The position numbers were made by a program, and so were the translations under genes. This document shows positions 1 through 10,496 of a DNA stretch of 64,000 nt, piece by piece. Source of the DNA: Aulostomus chinensis. Taxonomy: Eukaryota; Chordata; Actinopteri; Syngnathiformes; Aulostomidae. The stretch's first letter is position 1; each line of letters starts with the position of its first letter. The notes under the pieces are model-generated. The model was not told the origin of the DNA. It did no database searches and saw only the letters and a program-made list of their open reading frames with translations. Where the stretch lies: contig JBBMOA010000004.1 of the NCBI GenBank assembly GCA_037954235.1, positions 31,709,420-31,773,419 of the forward strand. The letters are read 5' to 3'.

Positions 1-254
1 TCTCACACACTCCTTCAGTGTTGATGTAGACTGAACACACTCAGAGTCGATGAACCACACGAGTCGTTCTGAGGACTCGTCTCTCTGTTGTGTTGAGACA
101 GCAGAACCACAGTCCAGCCGTCTACATATCACAGCTGTTTCCTTCAGGGTCCAGGACCAGTCTGTCTTTGCTGCTCTCCACTCTCCCAGGTGTTTTACCT
201 CCAGTCTACCAGCACAGTGGTTTGCTCCTCCCACCAACCTGACATCATCAGCAT
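1..254 (-). CDS. SRCR domain exon, type B (copy 1, cut by window edge)
   Basis: Minus-strand exon beginning just after a CTCAG splice acceptor at 255-260 and running off the left edge. It encodes the start of a scavenger-receptor cysteine-rich domain (VRLVGGANHCAGRLEV, then a DWSWTLKETAVICRRLDCG stretch). SRCR domains bind ligands at the surface of, or outside, immune and epithelial cells. The complete type-B copies at 2282-2581 and 6063-6362 are 300 nt with phase-1 borders, so about 46 nt are missing here. It lies 74 nt downstream of type-A exon 329-631. The family is clear; the parent gene (a DMBT1-like or CD163-like multi-SRCR protein) is inferred and not resolved. Confidence 0.85.
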
Positions 255-328
255 CTGAGCAGAGACAAGAGCATCATTAATACATGAATATGCAACAGCA
301 TGGAGGAGGACCTGAACCAAAGCTGCAC

Positions 329-631
329 CTGAGCAGATGAGTCCAACTGATTTGCCAGGTGAGCAGGTGTTTCCAGACCCTGAGCGTCCACAGTCCAGGA
401 GGGAAGATTCATGGCCCTCACACTGGAACACCTGAGCCCAGAATGGAGACTCTGCTGGTCCAAAAAGTGCCCCCTCCAGGACTGAAGGTGTCCCACATCT
501 CAGCTCTCCACACAGCACCTCTGCATCCTGCATGTCAAAGTCCTCTTCACACACCGAGGACCACAGCTGGTTAGATTTCACCTCCAGTCTGCCAGAGCAA
601 AGGTCCGACCCGTCCACCAGCCTGACAGACT
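329..631 (-). CDS. SRCR domain exon, type A (copy 1)
   Basis: Minus-strand exon of 303 nt (101 codons, phase 1 at both ends). The acceptor reads CTTTTTCAG just upstream (632-640) and the donor reads CTCAG|GTGCAG at 328/329. The product starts ESVRLVDGSDLCSGRLEV and ends GLICSG, with eight cysteines (LC, SVC, VLC, LRC, FQC, LDC, NTC, LIC), the full group-B SRCR set, and the family motif CEGHESSLLDCG. The next exon downstream is type B at 1-254, after a 74-nt intron. The arrangement matches multi-SRCR receptors in which each domain is one exon. No transmembrane or tail exon is visible, so the parent gene is unnamed. Confidence 0.9.
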
Positions 632-1186
632 CTGAAAAAGACAACAAGAGGCAGATTCATGATGAGAATGAATTCATGTCAACATGAACTCACCTGTTCA
701 TGCCTCTGACATGTTAACTAGCAAATCCTGTAAATGAGACAGGAAAAAAGATTTCCTAGGAATTGTTCCTCCTTGGAAAAATTCATGTGATTGTTGAAAC
801 TGGGAAACAATATTCCTGCTCATTTCTCACTGAACCTAATATCCCAGGATTTAATATCCCACATTTCTAAATCAGAGAACTCAACTGGAATCTCTGGTTT
901 ACACAAGTGAACTTGTGATGGGAGGGTTGTCAGTTCAATCATCAGGAGAGGCAGGAAGAAGGAGTGTAAATGAATCTGATAGGCTGTTATTGGGGTTAAA
1001 CTCTGTGAGCTTTTATTTTCTTAAGGCCTTTTTTCATCGAGGCTCCTAACATGTAGGAATCATTCAAAACTTTGAAGCACCACGTTGGAATGAGAACAAG
1101 GTCTTCTGTCATTGTTCTGTTTGATGCCATGTTCTGTGTTTTGGGTGGGGTTTTTGTATCTGTGTGTTGAGGTAAAGGCTATGCTG
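632..1186. other. SRCR intron sequence
   Basis: Intronic sequence between SRCR pairs 1 and 2. Its first ~260 nt resemble 2959-3240, so the duplicated SRCR unit includes upstream intron. I see no exon. A tRNA-like B-box remnant (GTTCAATCA) near 930 suggests an old SINE scrap. Confidence 0.5.
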
Positions 1187-1500
1187 ACATCAGTCAAGTC
1201 AAGTCACTTTTATTTGTATTGAGCCAAATCACTACAAAAGTTATCTCATGACACTTTACAAGTACAGCAGGTCCAGCACCAAACTTCTTCAATGAATCTA
1301 CACCCAACAATTCTCCATCAGCAGGCACAAAAGCAGTGACAAAAGCCTTCCTTTTCACAGGCAGGAACGTCGAGCAGATCCAGGCTCAACAGGAACGGCC
1401 TTCTGCTTTGAATAACAGGGGGAAAGAGAGCAGGAGAGCAGGACAAGACAGAAAAGGGAGGAAGACAGATAAACAGAAGGAAAGAGAGGGACAGATGTAA
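1187..1500 (-). repeat. L2-type LINE 3' end fragment
   Basis: Begins with GTCAAGTCAAGTCA, the reverse of a short tandem LINE tail, followed by a segment about inability to tell host gene from repeat: TTTTATTTGTATTGAGCC and a CTCATGACACTTTACAAG block. Related pieces occur at 13022-13100, 19857-19930 and 49944-50200, so it is dispersed. The tandem-tail structure is characteristic of L2/CR1-clade retrotransposon 3' ends; exact family not assigned. Confidence 0.55.
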
Positions 1501-1989
1501 AGACAGAGAGAAAGTGGAAGAGACTGATGGACAGATTGGGACGGGGATTAAAAAGAGTTCTGTGGAAATACAACTTGATGTTTGGCTTCAATTCCATACG
1601 ACAGGACGAGGTTGAGGGTGTGACTGAGACAGTGAGTGGGCTCACCTGCAGACTGATGGAAACCAATGGAGTCTAAAACCATGAGCTTTGGTCACAACTG
1701 TTTCTCAGTCTTGTTAGCTTCTCTACCTCACCACATGAGCACACTATGGGTGAACATGACTCATTTTTGTGATTCATTGTTTTGAAGATTGTTCATGTTG
1801 CACATCTGACGTTTAAAATTTGTGTTTTTATTAAGAACTGATTTCATTTCATTTATCTGTCTTTTAGCTCTGAAGGTTTTTTTCTGAACACAAAAATGAA
1901 ACAGAGAGACAGTAAATTCTTTTAAAATACAACTGAAAGCTGAAAAGATTAAAAAGCTACTGGAAACATCAGTACACTTCACCTTTGTC

Positions 1990-2175
1990 TCACCAGGATT
2001 GAGCTACAAGCAGCACTGCTGCCTCCCTCACTACCACCACCATGGGGCCCTTGAGCAAGGCCCTCAGTGGCTGTACTGAGCAGCTTGTGTTGTTTTCAAG
2101 AACATTATCAGAGTGATGCTGCAAATGTGAGTCACTCAGGGAGTTTCCTCTGGTTAAATAAAGGTTAAAAATGGA
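1990..2175 (+). repeat. SINE-like repeat (3' part)
   Basis: Shares with 4990-5145 the blocks CCCTTGAGCAAGG, TACTGAGCAGCT, GCAAATGTGAGTCACTC and a 3' end AAATAAAGGTTAAAAA. Two diverged copies within one locus and the short A-rich end suggest a SINE. The 5' limit is unclear. Confidence 0.45.
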
Positions 2176-2281
2176 TATCATCATTGTCATAATCATAGAG
2201 GAATATTTGTGTTCATGTAAACAGCCAAAGTCAACTTGTCCTGGATCTCAGTCACATGACTGTTAGTGTCAATAATGTTAC

Positions 2282-2581
2282 CTGAGCAGGTGATTTCCTG
2301 GATGGTGGAACCAGGAGAGTTCCATGATCTCACACACTCCTTCAGTGTTGATGTAGACTGAACACACCCAGAGTTGATGAACCACATGAGTCGTTCTGAG
2401 GACGCGTCTCTCTCCTGTGTTGAGACAGCAGAACCACAGTCCAGCCGTCTACATATCACAGCTGTTTCCTTCAGGGTCCAGGACCAGTCTGTCTCTGCTT
2501 CTCTCCACTCTCCCAGGTGTTTCACCTCCAGTCTACCAGCACAGTGGTTTGCTCCTCCCACCAACCTGACATCATCAGCAT
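2282..2581 (-). CDS. SRCR domain exon, type B (copy 2)
   Basis: Complete 300-nt minus-strand exon, phase 1 at both ends. The acceptor is CTGCTCAG|ATGCTG at 2581/2582 and the donor CTCAG|GTAACA at 2281/2282. The product reads DADDVRLVGGANHCAGRLEV and ends EITCSG. It has six cysteines. Aligned to type A, it lacks the ones in the SVC and NTC positions (TDWSW and WNSPGS instead), a matched pair in the group-B disulfide scheme. It sits 74 nt downstream of type-A exon 2656-2958, the same spacing as pair 1, so the A-B pair is the duplicated unit. No frameshift or stop is seen. Confidence 0.88.
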
Positions 2582-2655
2582 CTGAGCAGAGACAAGAGCA
2601 TCATTAATACATGAATATGCAACAGGACGGAGGAGGACCTGAACCAAAGCTGCAC

Positions 2656-2958
2656 CTGAGCAGATGAGTCCAACTGATTTGCCAGGTGAGCAGGTGTTTC
2701 CAGACCCTGAGCGTCCACAGTCCAGGAGGGAAGATTCATGGCCCTCACACTGGAACACCTGAGCCCAGAATGGAGACTCTGCTGGTCCAAAAAGTCCCCC
2801 CTCCAGGACTGAAGGTGTCCCACATCTCAGCTCTCCACACAGCACCTCTGCATCCTGCATGTCAAAGTCCTCTTCACACACTGAGGACCACAGCTGGTTA
2901 GATTTCACCTCCAGTCTTCCAGAGCAAAGGTTCGACCCGTTCACCAGCCTGACAGACT
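2656..2958 (-). CDS. SRCR domain exon, type A (copy 2)
   Basis: Complete 303-nt minus-strand exon with CTTTTTCAG acceptor and CTCAG|GTGCAG donor, phase 1 at both ends. The product (ESVRLVNGSNLCSGRLEV through GLICSG) differs from copy 1 at few positions: D to N twice in the first strand and ALFGP to GLFGP. All eight cysteines are kept. The near identity extends into flanking introns, so pairs 1 and 2 arose by recent duplication. Ligand cannot be predicted. Confidence 0.9.
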
Positions 2959-3404
2959 CTGAAAAAGACAACAAGAGGCAGATTCATGATGAGAATGAAT
3001 TCATGTTAACATGAACTCACCTGTTCATGCCTCTGACATGTTAACTAGCAAACCCTGGAAATGAGACAGGAAAACACAGATTTCCAAGGAATTTATCCTG
3101 AGAGTGAGAAGGAAAATATAGAATTGGAAGGAATTTATCCTCTTTGAAATAATTCATGTGATTATTGAAGCTGGGAATCATGATTCCTGCTCTTTCCTCC
3201 CTAAACCATCTAATATCCCACATGTGGATACCAGAGAACACAACTGGAATCTCTAGTTTACGTTATCACCACCATTTTCAGATCCTAGCAGTGGCAGCCT
3301 AAATAGTGATTCTCAAACTGTGGAAAACCCAAATATCTTTTGGAAAGTTAAACAAGTCAAAATTGTTTTGAAACAATGAATACTATAGAAAAAATAGCAA
3401 ACAA

Positions 3405-4070
3405 TTTTGAAAGAAAATACATATCTGTATCAATCAAGGATGGTTCCAAGTCTGCTTTCAGACAGGAGGTGGAGCAGCTGGTCCACTGGGGCAGTCTGAA
3501 CCACCTGGAGCTGAACCTGCTCAAGAATGTGGAGATGACAGTGGACTTCAGGAGAAGCCCACCCACACTCTCCCCCCTCACCATCCTCAACAACACAGTG
3601 TCTCCTGAGGACATGTTCAAGTTCCTGGGAACCACAATCTCCAAGAACCTGAAGTCCACCTCTAACATGGACACTGTCCAGAAAAAAAGCTCAGCAGAGG
3701 TTGGACTTCCTGTGACAGCTCAGGAAGTTGAACCTGCCACAGGAGCTGCTGATCATCTTCTATACTACAATCATTCAGTCTGTCCTGTTCACAGCCATCA
3801 CTCTGGTTTGGATCGGCCACCAAACAAGACAGGATCAGACTGCAACGAACAATCGGGTCAGCAGAGAGAATCATGGGGGCCGACCTACCTGTCATCCAGG
3901 ACCTTTATCAGTCCAGGGTCAGGAAACGGACAGGCACCATCTCTGCTGACCCATCACACCCCAGTCACAAACTGTTTGATCCCCTCCCCTCTGGAAGATG
4001 CTACAGAGCCCTGGATGCTGAGACCACCAGGCTAAAAACAGTTTCTACCCTCAGGCTTTCAGTCTGATGA
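3405..4070 (+). repeat. LINE reverse-transcriptase 3' fragment (L2/Rex1-like), decayed
   Basis: Plus-strand remains of the C-terminal part of a non-LTR retrotransposon ORF2, spread over three frames. The first frame has EVEQLVHWGSLNHLELNLLK, VEMTVDFRR and FKFLGTTISKNL. A second (3728-3949) has ELLIIFYTTIIQSVLF. A third (3873-4067) has MGADLPVIQDLYQSR and LFDPLPSGRCYRALDAETTR. These are the usual order of motifs in the post-palm part of fish L2/Rex1-type ORF2. At least two frameshifts; inactive. It lies inside the SRCR locus and is not a host exon. Confidence 0.85.
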
Positions 4071-4170
4071 ACGGGAAATCGTCAGAGTGTCAGGAAATAA
4101 AAACAAACATCTGCTACACCAGCAGCTCAATAGCAGGTGATCTGACAGGAGGGAACTGCAAATCACTACA

Positions 4171-4350
4171 ATGGTGATGAAGGAAAAGACGGCCCTGGTG
4201 TTGTTCAGTGTGAAAACCCTGGAAGAGATCGTCATGAGGCCACAGCTCCTAGAGGAGCTGAATGATTCCCAACTCCTGTGTTGTCCTGAGGATGAACTCA
4301 CGTCACTGCTGCTCGCCTCCACAGAAGAACCAGAGCCAGCGTTTCCCTGA
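4171..4350 (+). CDS. Small acidic ORF, 59 aa, unrecognised
   Basis: ATG at 4171 to TGA at 4348-4350 gives 59 residues, starting MVMKEKTALVLFSVKTLEE and ending EEPEPAFP. The C-terminal half is leucine- and glutamate-rich (QLLEELNDSQLLCCPEDE), as in an amphipathic helix and acidic tail. I do not recognise the family. It follows the LINE fragment ending near 4070 and could be a relic last exon, part of the repeat, or chance. The open frame continues upstream of the ATG to about 4153 (GELQITT), so the ATG is not proof of a start. Confidence 0.2.
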   Translation: MVMKEKTALVLFSVKTLEEIVMRPQLLEELNDSQLLCCPEDELTSLLLASTEEPEPAFP

Positions 4351-4879
4351 TTGATGCTAAGATACATTCTGATGTGTGTGATTCTACAACTGTCTGGTGT
4401 GCATCTCAGTCAAACAGCAACAGTGTGTTGGCCTACCTGTGCTGGACCCTGAGCAGCACACACTGGGTCTTCTATTAGAACCTGTGCTCAGTGTGTATTG
4501 CTATCAAAGGTGATTTCAACAGAGGCTCCAGCTGACTGCTGCATCAGAGCACTGATACCAAAGACACTGCCCAGCTCCTTACTTTCAAATATTCTCAAAC
4601 ACTATTCATAATATAATTTACTGTATTTCATCATTGATCAATGCATCATTTATAGCAGTAATTGGCAACAAGTGGATCTTTTCACTGGAACCTCAGAGTT
4701 CACCAGATTGACACACACACTTGAAAACAAGTTCAGATTCATAAAATATTCCAGTGTTTCATGTTTCTCTATGGTTGTCTGATGGTTGGCCTCTGACTCA
4801 CTCTGACTCTGAGAAAACATGCTGTCCACCTCTGATGCAGCTGAACAGAGGCGCTATGACACTGTTCCATGGTCATCAT

Positions 4880-5145
4880 GGAGGTACTTGCTTCAAGAGT
4901 TAGACAACCACTGGCCTGAAGGACAGAGAAGTGAACTTGAAACTAAAAGGTTGTTGGTTCAATCCTCAGGACTGGTAGGAGGAAGCAGCCACACTCATTA
5001 ACACCACCAAGATGCCCTTGAGCAAGGCTCTCAGAGGTGGTACTGAGCAGCTGCTGTTCTATGACTGTGAATGTGATCAGGGTGCTCCTGCAAATGTGAG
5101 TCACTCTCAGTGAGTTTCCTTGGACTAAATAAAGGTAAAAAATAA
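4880..5145 (+). repeat. SINE-like repeat with B-box-like site
   Basis: Contains GGTTCAATCC at about 4955-4964, a good tRNA-type B box, then the CCCTTGAGCAAGG and GCAAATGTGAGTCACTC blocks and the AATAAAGGTAAAAAATAAA 3' end shared with 1990-2175. Together these fit a tRNA-derived SINE. The 5' border is uncertain. Confidence 0.5.
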
Positions 5146-5227
5146 AAACACTGGAGTTTTGTGAATATTTGTGTGCATGTTAAAAAAACAAAGTCACTTG
5201 TACTGGATCACAGTAACATGACTGCAT

Positions 5228-5921
5228 TACTGTGTACCAAATCACATACTTCCATACTGCATTTGTAAAATTTTCAAACTGAGTATTCTAAGCAAAGTAT
5301 GTACTCAATCGCGCAGTGCGCGTGTTTCGAGGGTGCAGTGCTGTCCCAAACCACATCCTGCCGTGCGGTGCACTCTTCAAAATGATGACGTGATGTCTTC
5401 TTCTTCTACACAGATTTGTGACTGGCGAGCACCGCATCAGCATCAGCTAATTACTGCCTCCTTTTGCCTGTGCTTGTTTGTCAATTTCTGAAGCAGTAAA
5501 AAAGCAAAATGGAGGGTCATCGCACATTGTTACACCACAATAGGCACCAACAACACGATGTCCTCCTTCTACTGGCTGAAGAAGCAACTGTCTGTAGAGT
5601 TTAATTATGTGATTTATTTAGCACAACATTTTGGTGACAAGTGATTTTATCTTTTCAAACCCGTGTCCACACAGAATTTCCTACTTGTCCCTGTTATTTC
5701 ATGTAAAGATGACTCGAAACAAGTCAGTGTTGGCCGACTCTCACCACAGCAAGTGTCCACAGTTGCACACTCAAAATCTTAACTGATTGGAGTACGTCAT
5801 CCGGGAACTTTTGCTTTCTCAATTTTTGAAAACTATCCATACGTTTTTCCATTTTCAGTTGAGTAGACTCAAAATTTTAAGTATGCAGTATAGAAGTATG
5901 CGATTGAGAAAACACGCAGTG
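5228..5921. mobile_element. MITE-like non-autonomous DNA transposon
   Basis: The two ends are long imperfect inverted repeats. The left end carries AAATCACATACTTCCATACT and AAAATTTTCAAACTGA. The right end, read on the other strand, carries TCAATCGCATACTTCTATAC and AAAATTTTGAGTCTACT. The inside has no coding sequence. SRCR-unit sequence resumes soon after the right end (about 5940), so the element interrupts the duplicated intron. Superfamily (PIF/Harbinger-like?) is a guess; no target duplication was settled. Confidence 0.6.
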
Positions 5922-6062
5922 AGAGTCTTCTGGCGAGATGAAGGTTAAAAAAATTTTTATGTTGTTGTCAGAATCATAGAGGAACATTTGTGTTCATGTA
6001 AACAGCCAAAGACAACTTGTCCTGGATCTCAGTCACATGACTGTTAGTGTCAATAATGTTAC

Positions 6063-6362
6063 CTGAGCAGGTGATTTCCTGGATGATGGAACCAGAAGAG
6101 TTCCATGATCTCACACACTCCTTCAGTGTTGATGTATACTGAACACACTCAGAGTCGATGAACCACATGAGTCGTTCTGAGGACTCGTCTCTCTGCTGTG
6201 TTGAGACAGCAGAACCACAGTCCAGCCGTCTACATATCACAGCTGTTTCCTTCAGGGTCCAGGACCAGTCTGTCTCTGCTGCTCTCCACTCTCCCAGGTG
6301 TTTCACCTCCAGTCTACCAGCACAGTGGTTTGCTCCTCCCACCAACCTGACATCATCAGCAT
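6063..6362 (-). CDS. SRCR domain exon, type B (copy 3)
   Basis: Complete 300-nt exon, phase 1 at both ends; the acceptor is now TTCAG rather than CTCAG (6363-6367) and the donor CTCAG|GTAACA is kept. The product has VRLVGGANHCAGRLEV, ETDWSWTLKETAVICRRLDC and ends EITCSG. It has the same six cysteines and the same missing pair as the other B exons. Changes such as STQQRDESSERL set it apart from copy 2. The A exon just upstream is broken, so this copy may be skipped or non-functional although its own frame is open. Confidence 0.82.
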
Positions 6363-6436
6363 CTGAACAGAGACAAGAGGATCATTAATACATGAATATG
6401 CAACAGGACGGAGGAGGACCTGAACCAAAGCTGCAC

Positions 6437-6577
6437 CTGAGCAGATGAGTCCAACTGATTTGCCAGGTGAGCAGGTGTTTCCAGACCCTGAGCGTCCAAA
6501 GTCCAGGAGGGAAGATTCATGGCCCTCACACTGGAACACCTGAGCCCAGAATGGAGACTCTGCTGGTCCAAAAACTC
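6437..6577 (-). pseudogene. SRCR exon, type A (copy 3), 5'-truncated
   Basis: Only the last ~141 nt of a type-A exon remain (from about FGPAESPFWAQVF to GLICSG) with the GTGCAG donor. Homology to the intact A exons stops abruptly near 6577, where unrelated sequence begins, so the acceptor and first two thirds are gone. The conserved LLDCG cysteine is also changed (LLDFG), removing one side of a C5-C6 disulfide. Best read as a dead exon at a rearrangement breakpoint. Confidence 0.8.
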
Positions 6578-7206
6578 CAACCTCTAATTGGCCTCCCTGG
6601 ATGAGTTTTACATTTTACTTTCTACTGCTCACTGCAGGTCCAGTCAAGTGAGAGCACTTTTCCTTCACCTGCCTCAGCATTTTGGGACTCAAAAGTACTG
6701 CAATTGGAGGAGGGTGGAGCCGACAGGGAGGGAGAAGAAAATGTGCTTGAGAAGCAGCTAAATACATAAAGACTGATGCTACATTTCCAGGCAGCACCTC
6801 TGGTTTGAAGTAAACATACTAGCTTTGTTTATATGTGATCTAACCTCATGTACACAGCAAGTTAATGGTGTGATTCTCATGACACTCCTGCCTAAACTGT
6901 ATAATACAACATTATTCCACATTTATACTTGGATTCATCTGCACGTTCCAGTTGATTTGCACTTCTGGTTGGATGCTAGCTGCATGTCAGTACTTGTACT
7001 CTGAACAATGACAAATTTGAATCTATAATTGATGTTTAATATACATCATCGAGGCTATTTGTAAGTATTCAGTGGAAAATGTTTTTATTGCACCAGGTGA
7101 ACAAGTGCACCTCCTAAAATTACGAGTGTATATTAGGCCTGTCACAGTAACACGTTATGTTAGTTGATGTATCCCATCAATTTCGTACCTCTTATCTTGT
7201 TAAGGA
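6578..7206. other. Non-coding, no recognised feature
   Basis: Sequence between the broken SRCR exon and the SINE that starts the duplicated block. Only short chance ORFs on both strands and no splice-bounded exon that I can support. Confidence 0.5.
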
Positions 7207-7546
7207 TAGCGGGGGGCTGGAGCCTATCACAGCAGCCTTCCTGTGAGAGGCCAGGTTCAACCTGGACGAGTTGTCAGTCCATCACAGGGCCAACACATAG
7301 AGACAGACAACCATTCACACTCAAAGCCACACCTACGGACAATTTAGAGTATCAATCAGCCTCGTCCCCTCTTGATGTCTTTGGACTGTGGGAGGAAGCT
7401 GGAGTACCAGAGAGAACCCACGCAGACACAGGGAGAACATGCAGACTCCACACAGAAAGATCCTGTGCTCAAGTTTGGGCTCAAACCTGGAACCTTTTCG
7501 CTGTGAGGCAACAGTGCTGACCACTGCACAACCATGTCTCCCAGGA
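7207..7546 (-). repeat. tRNA-derived SINE
   Basis: Minus-strand orientation: the 5' head near 7546 has a pol III A-box-like stretch (TGTGCAGTGGTCAGCAC) and a B-box-like GGTTTGAGCCC. The body has the well-known fish blocks TCTTTGGACTGTGGGAGGAA, GAGAGAACCCACGCAGAC and ACAGACAACCATTCACACTC, ending in GGCTCCAGCC on the minus strand. Other copies: 15023, 21852, 41976, 54359 and 54964. It marks the start of the duplicated unit. Confidence 0.75.
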
Positions 7547-7662
7547 TATATTATCCAAGAATTATTTTGATTTATGATATGATTATTGACATTTTAACAA
7601 TTTTACCACTTCAATAATTATGTACCACCTAATAAATCAAGTGCACACTTTATCTTTGTTCC

Positions 7663-8200
7663 TGTCATGACTTGAGCTTGGACGAGAACCCAAAGCCACG
7701 ACTCCCAGGCAAGGTGCCAGATGAAGAAAGTTTATTACTAAAGTACAAATCAAAACCACTCTTATGAGGAAAAAAGCCTAAACTACAAAAACTCAAACTC
7801 ACTCGACTGAGGAGAACCTGACTAGACAAAGTGACAAAGAAACTCAAAGTTAGATCAGGTAAGGAGCATGGCATGGAAAACAAAACCTGACTAGACAAAG
7901 ATTCAACAAAAACACAAACTTGATGAGGCATTAAATGACGTAGCACGTTTGGAACTGACGGAAAAGACAAACTCGCACCAGACAAAGAGAAATGCAGACG
8001 ACATAAACTCATGAGGTGACGGAAACAGGAGGACACAGTCGGGGTGGGGAAGACAATCAGACTGGTGGGAAATCCACGACGGGGAAGTGGAAGTTACCAG
8101 AAACTGGGAGGATGGTTAAATTTCAAAATAAAACAGGACGTCATGACACAACATAGACACATGGCAAACAAAGAACACCACTACATGCATGGACATGACA
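7663..8200. mobile_element. Candidate solo LTR or unclassified repeat
   Basis: A 538-bp segment bounded by TGTCATGACTTGAG and GGACATGACA, i.e. TG...CA ends with inverted TGTCATG/CATGACA. Five-base flanks are GTTCC and GTTAC (4 of 5 identical), compatible with a worn LTR-type target duplication. No retroviral coding sequence adjoins it. In copy B the matching segment starts near 15475 and its distal part is missing. Confidence 0.4.
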
Positions 8201-8902
8201 GTTACAAGAGTATTTAAGTCTGTGACATCACCAAAGAGGACCAGTATCATGATGGGTTTATAGAGAAAGGACTCCAAAAAGAAACTGAAATTCCAGACTG
8301 GAGTACCAAGACTCTGAGAGGGTCATGTTCACTCAGACCTGGATTAACAACTGTGTCATGATGAGTTTCCAGGGCCTTTTCAATTACGGTGCTATGAGCC
8401 AACTTAAAGGAAATAGAAGGGAGCTGTGCCCCCCCTCCCCCCTCCCTCAGTGGAGGAGGAGAGGAGCAGGAGACCTGTCACAGGAGAGGAGAGGTGCTGG
8501 TGACCAGTAAACCTGCCTCAGTGGTCTTTTCTGGTGTCAAATGCTCACACGTACACACAATTATCACAGTTACTGAGGACAGAAAAATGATGGAGGTCGT
8601 ACTGGAGAAGAGTTCAAACTGGAGCCAGGAGGCAACGACCATTCCATCATCCATCTTCCAGCATTCCCCTCCAGCACTCACTATCACCCAGAAGTCCATC
8701 CTGTTAGACTGGAAACCTCCAAACAACCTCAACATCCTACAGTGGAAGAAGCTGCTGATGAGCAGAAATCCCTGGAAAAATGTCTGCATCCATCAACCAT
8801 GAAACCACCAACTTCAGTAAAACCTGGTCCACTACCATCAATAAATGAACCTGACCTCCAACCCTCAAAGTGACATTGAACACACAAACACCCAACACAT
8901 TC

Positions 8903-8903
<1 letters not shown>

Positions 8904-8961
<58 letters not shown>
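8904..8961. repeat. (CA)n microsatellite
   Basis: Uninterrupted CA dinucleotide run in copy A of the duplicated block; about 40 bases shorter than the matching run in copy B (16432-16527). Confidence 0.98.
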
Positions 8962-8962
<1 letters not shown>

Positions 8963-9039
8963 AGCTCCATTCACCCTTTACTCTTTTTAAAATGTCTTTA
9001 TTTGTTCATACATTTATTGTTTTCATTACAATATCATAA

Positions 9040-10020
9040 TTATTATATTTGATATTATTGTTGCTGTATTAGAAACATTTCTACTGATCGTGGTGATAAC
9101 AACAAAAGCATTGAAAAGGATACCATTGATTCTGAATAATACAGAATTACTGCATGATGAAATTATTATAATTGTTATTATTATTAATACTCTCACTCAA
9201 TCAATATTTTGTTCTATTTTATTATTAATAATGTATCATTTCAGACATTATAACTATGTTCTGGTCTCTTTCTCCTCGTCCACTTGCTTGTTTATACGTT
9301 TTTTGACAGTAGAAATGCTACAAATCCTGTATGAGGAATCACTGCAAGTGGAGGAGGAAAAAAATAGGAACAGCAAACCAGAGATGAACAATTTATCCTC
9401 ATTCACCATTATTATTACCAAACACAAGTTATTAATGAAATGTGACACTTCTCTCTCATTATTATTATTATTATTATTATTATCACTGTTTTTGTGGCAT
9501 CACTGTTTTCTGGTTCTCATCACTACTCTTGCTATTATTGTTCTGGCATTAACAACGTTGTTAATGATGACATCACCTTTATATTAATATCACAACTATG
9601 GTTATTGTTTTTCTTATTATGGTGATAGTCATGAATTACATATTTCTACTCTTTGTCTCCTATGTGTTTGTTTATTCTTTGCTGTACAAAATGATTGTGG
9701 AATTATATTTTATTGATATTTCTGTATGATAGAAACCAGAGGTTCTCAATTACAAATGTTAAAAGGCCTTAAAGTAGGATTTATTTCTCTACCCATTCAT
9801 TTATTCTATTTCTTTTTTCAATGATCTTCTTCAGATGTCATTCATCAGCCTACCATGATAGATATTCATCATTCATTATTAATATGATTGAGATACAAAG
9901 ATAATGAACACAACACACACACCATCAATTTACACACAACACTGACACAATATTAGTCTCTCATTATTAATGAATTATTGATTTGTTAAAATTATTTTTA
10001 GTTTCTTTTTTCCCCCAGAT
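9040..10020. other. AT-rich tract with (ATT)n runs
   Basis: Strongly AT-rich sequence with short ATT/TTA runs (for example 9458-9483). A 165-codon plus-strand frame here is low complexity (strings of I and L) and is chance, not a gene. Matches 16545-17580 in copy B. Confidence 0.7.
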
Positions 10021-10432
10021 AATTCTTTTAATTTTAGCATTTCAATTCATGAATTAATCTTGTTCATTGTTTCCTCCAATTTCCTGCCTCTCCCTTTCCA
10101 GTTTGTCCAGTCCTCTTTAAAGAGAAAACACACAAAATGACTTTCAACCGTCCGATTGCTCAACTACTTGAATAAATGAATAATAAATAAATGAGACAAA
10201 TATGTCATGAGCAGACGCCCTGACATTGGGTCTGGGGGTTGAACTGGGAGGAGATGGAATAGCGGCTGGTGGCTTCCATCAGCAGCTTCCTCCTTTCGTT
10301 TGGTTCCACACCCGACGCTGCTAACTAGTGGCTAGCCAGCCTCAGCTGTGAGCCTCTGCTGCTGATGCTGACTGGACAGGTTCCCCCCTCCTCCTTCTCT
10401 CTTTGGGACACTCATACATACACACACACACA

Positions 10433-10496
<64 letters not shown>

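Noticed and set aside
7164..7520. ORFs repeated at 15021-15332, 21850-22143 and 42006-42284
   Set aside because: They lie within the SINE body; repeat copies, not a protein family.
8729..8974. Cys/Val-repeat ORFs across CA runs (also 16257-16540, 17703-17945, 26857-27316)
   Set aside because: Products of reading dinucleotide microsatellites; length tracks repeat length.
9090..9587. 165-codon plus-strand ORF
   Set aside because: Runs through AT-rich (ATT)n sequence, giving Ile/Leu strings; frame breaks in copy B; no domain.
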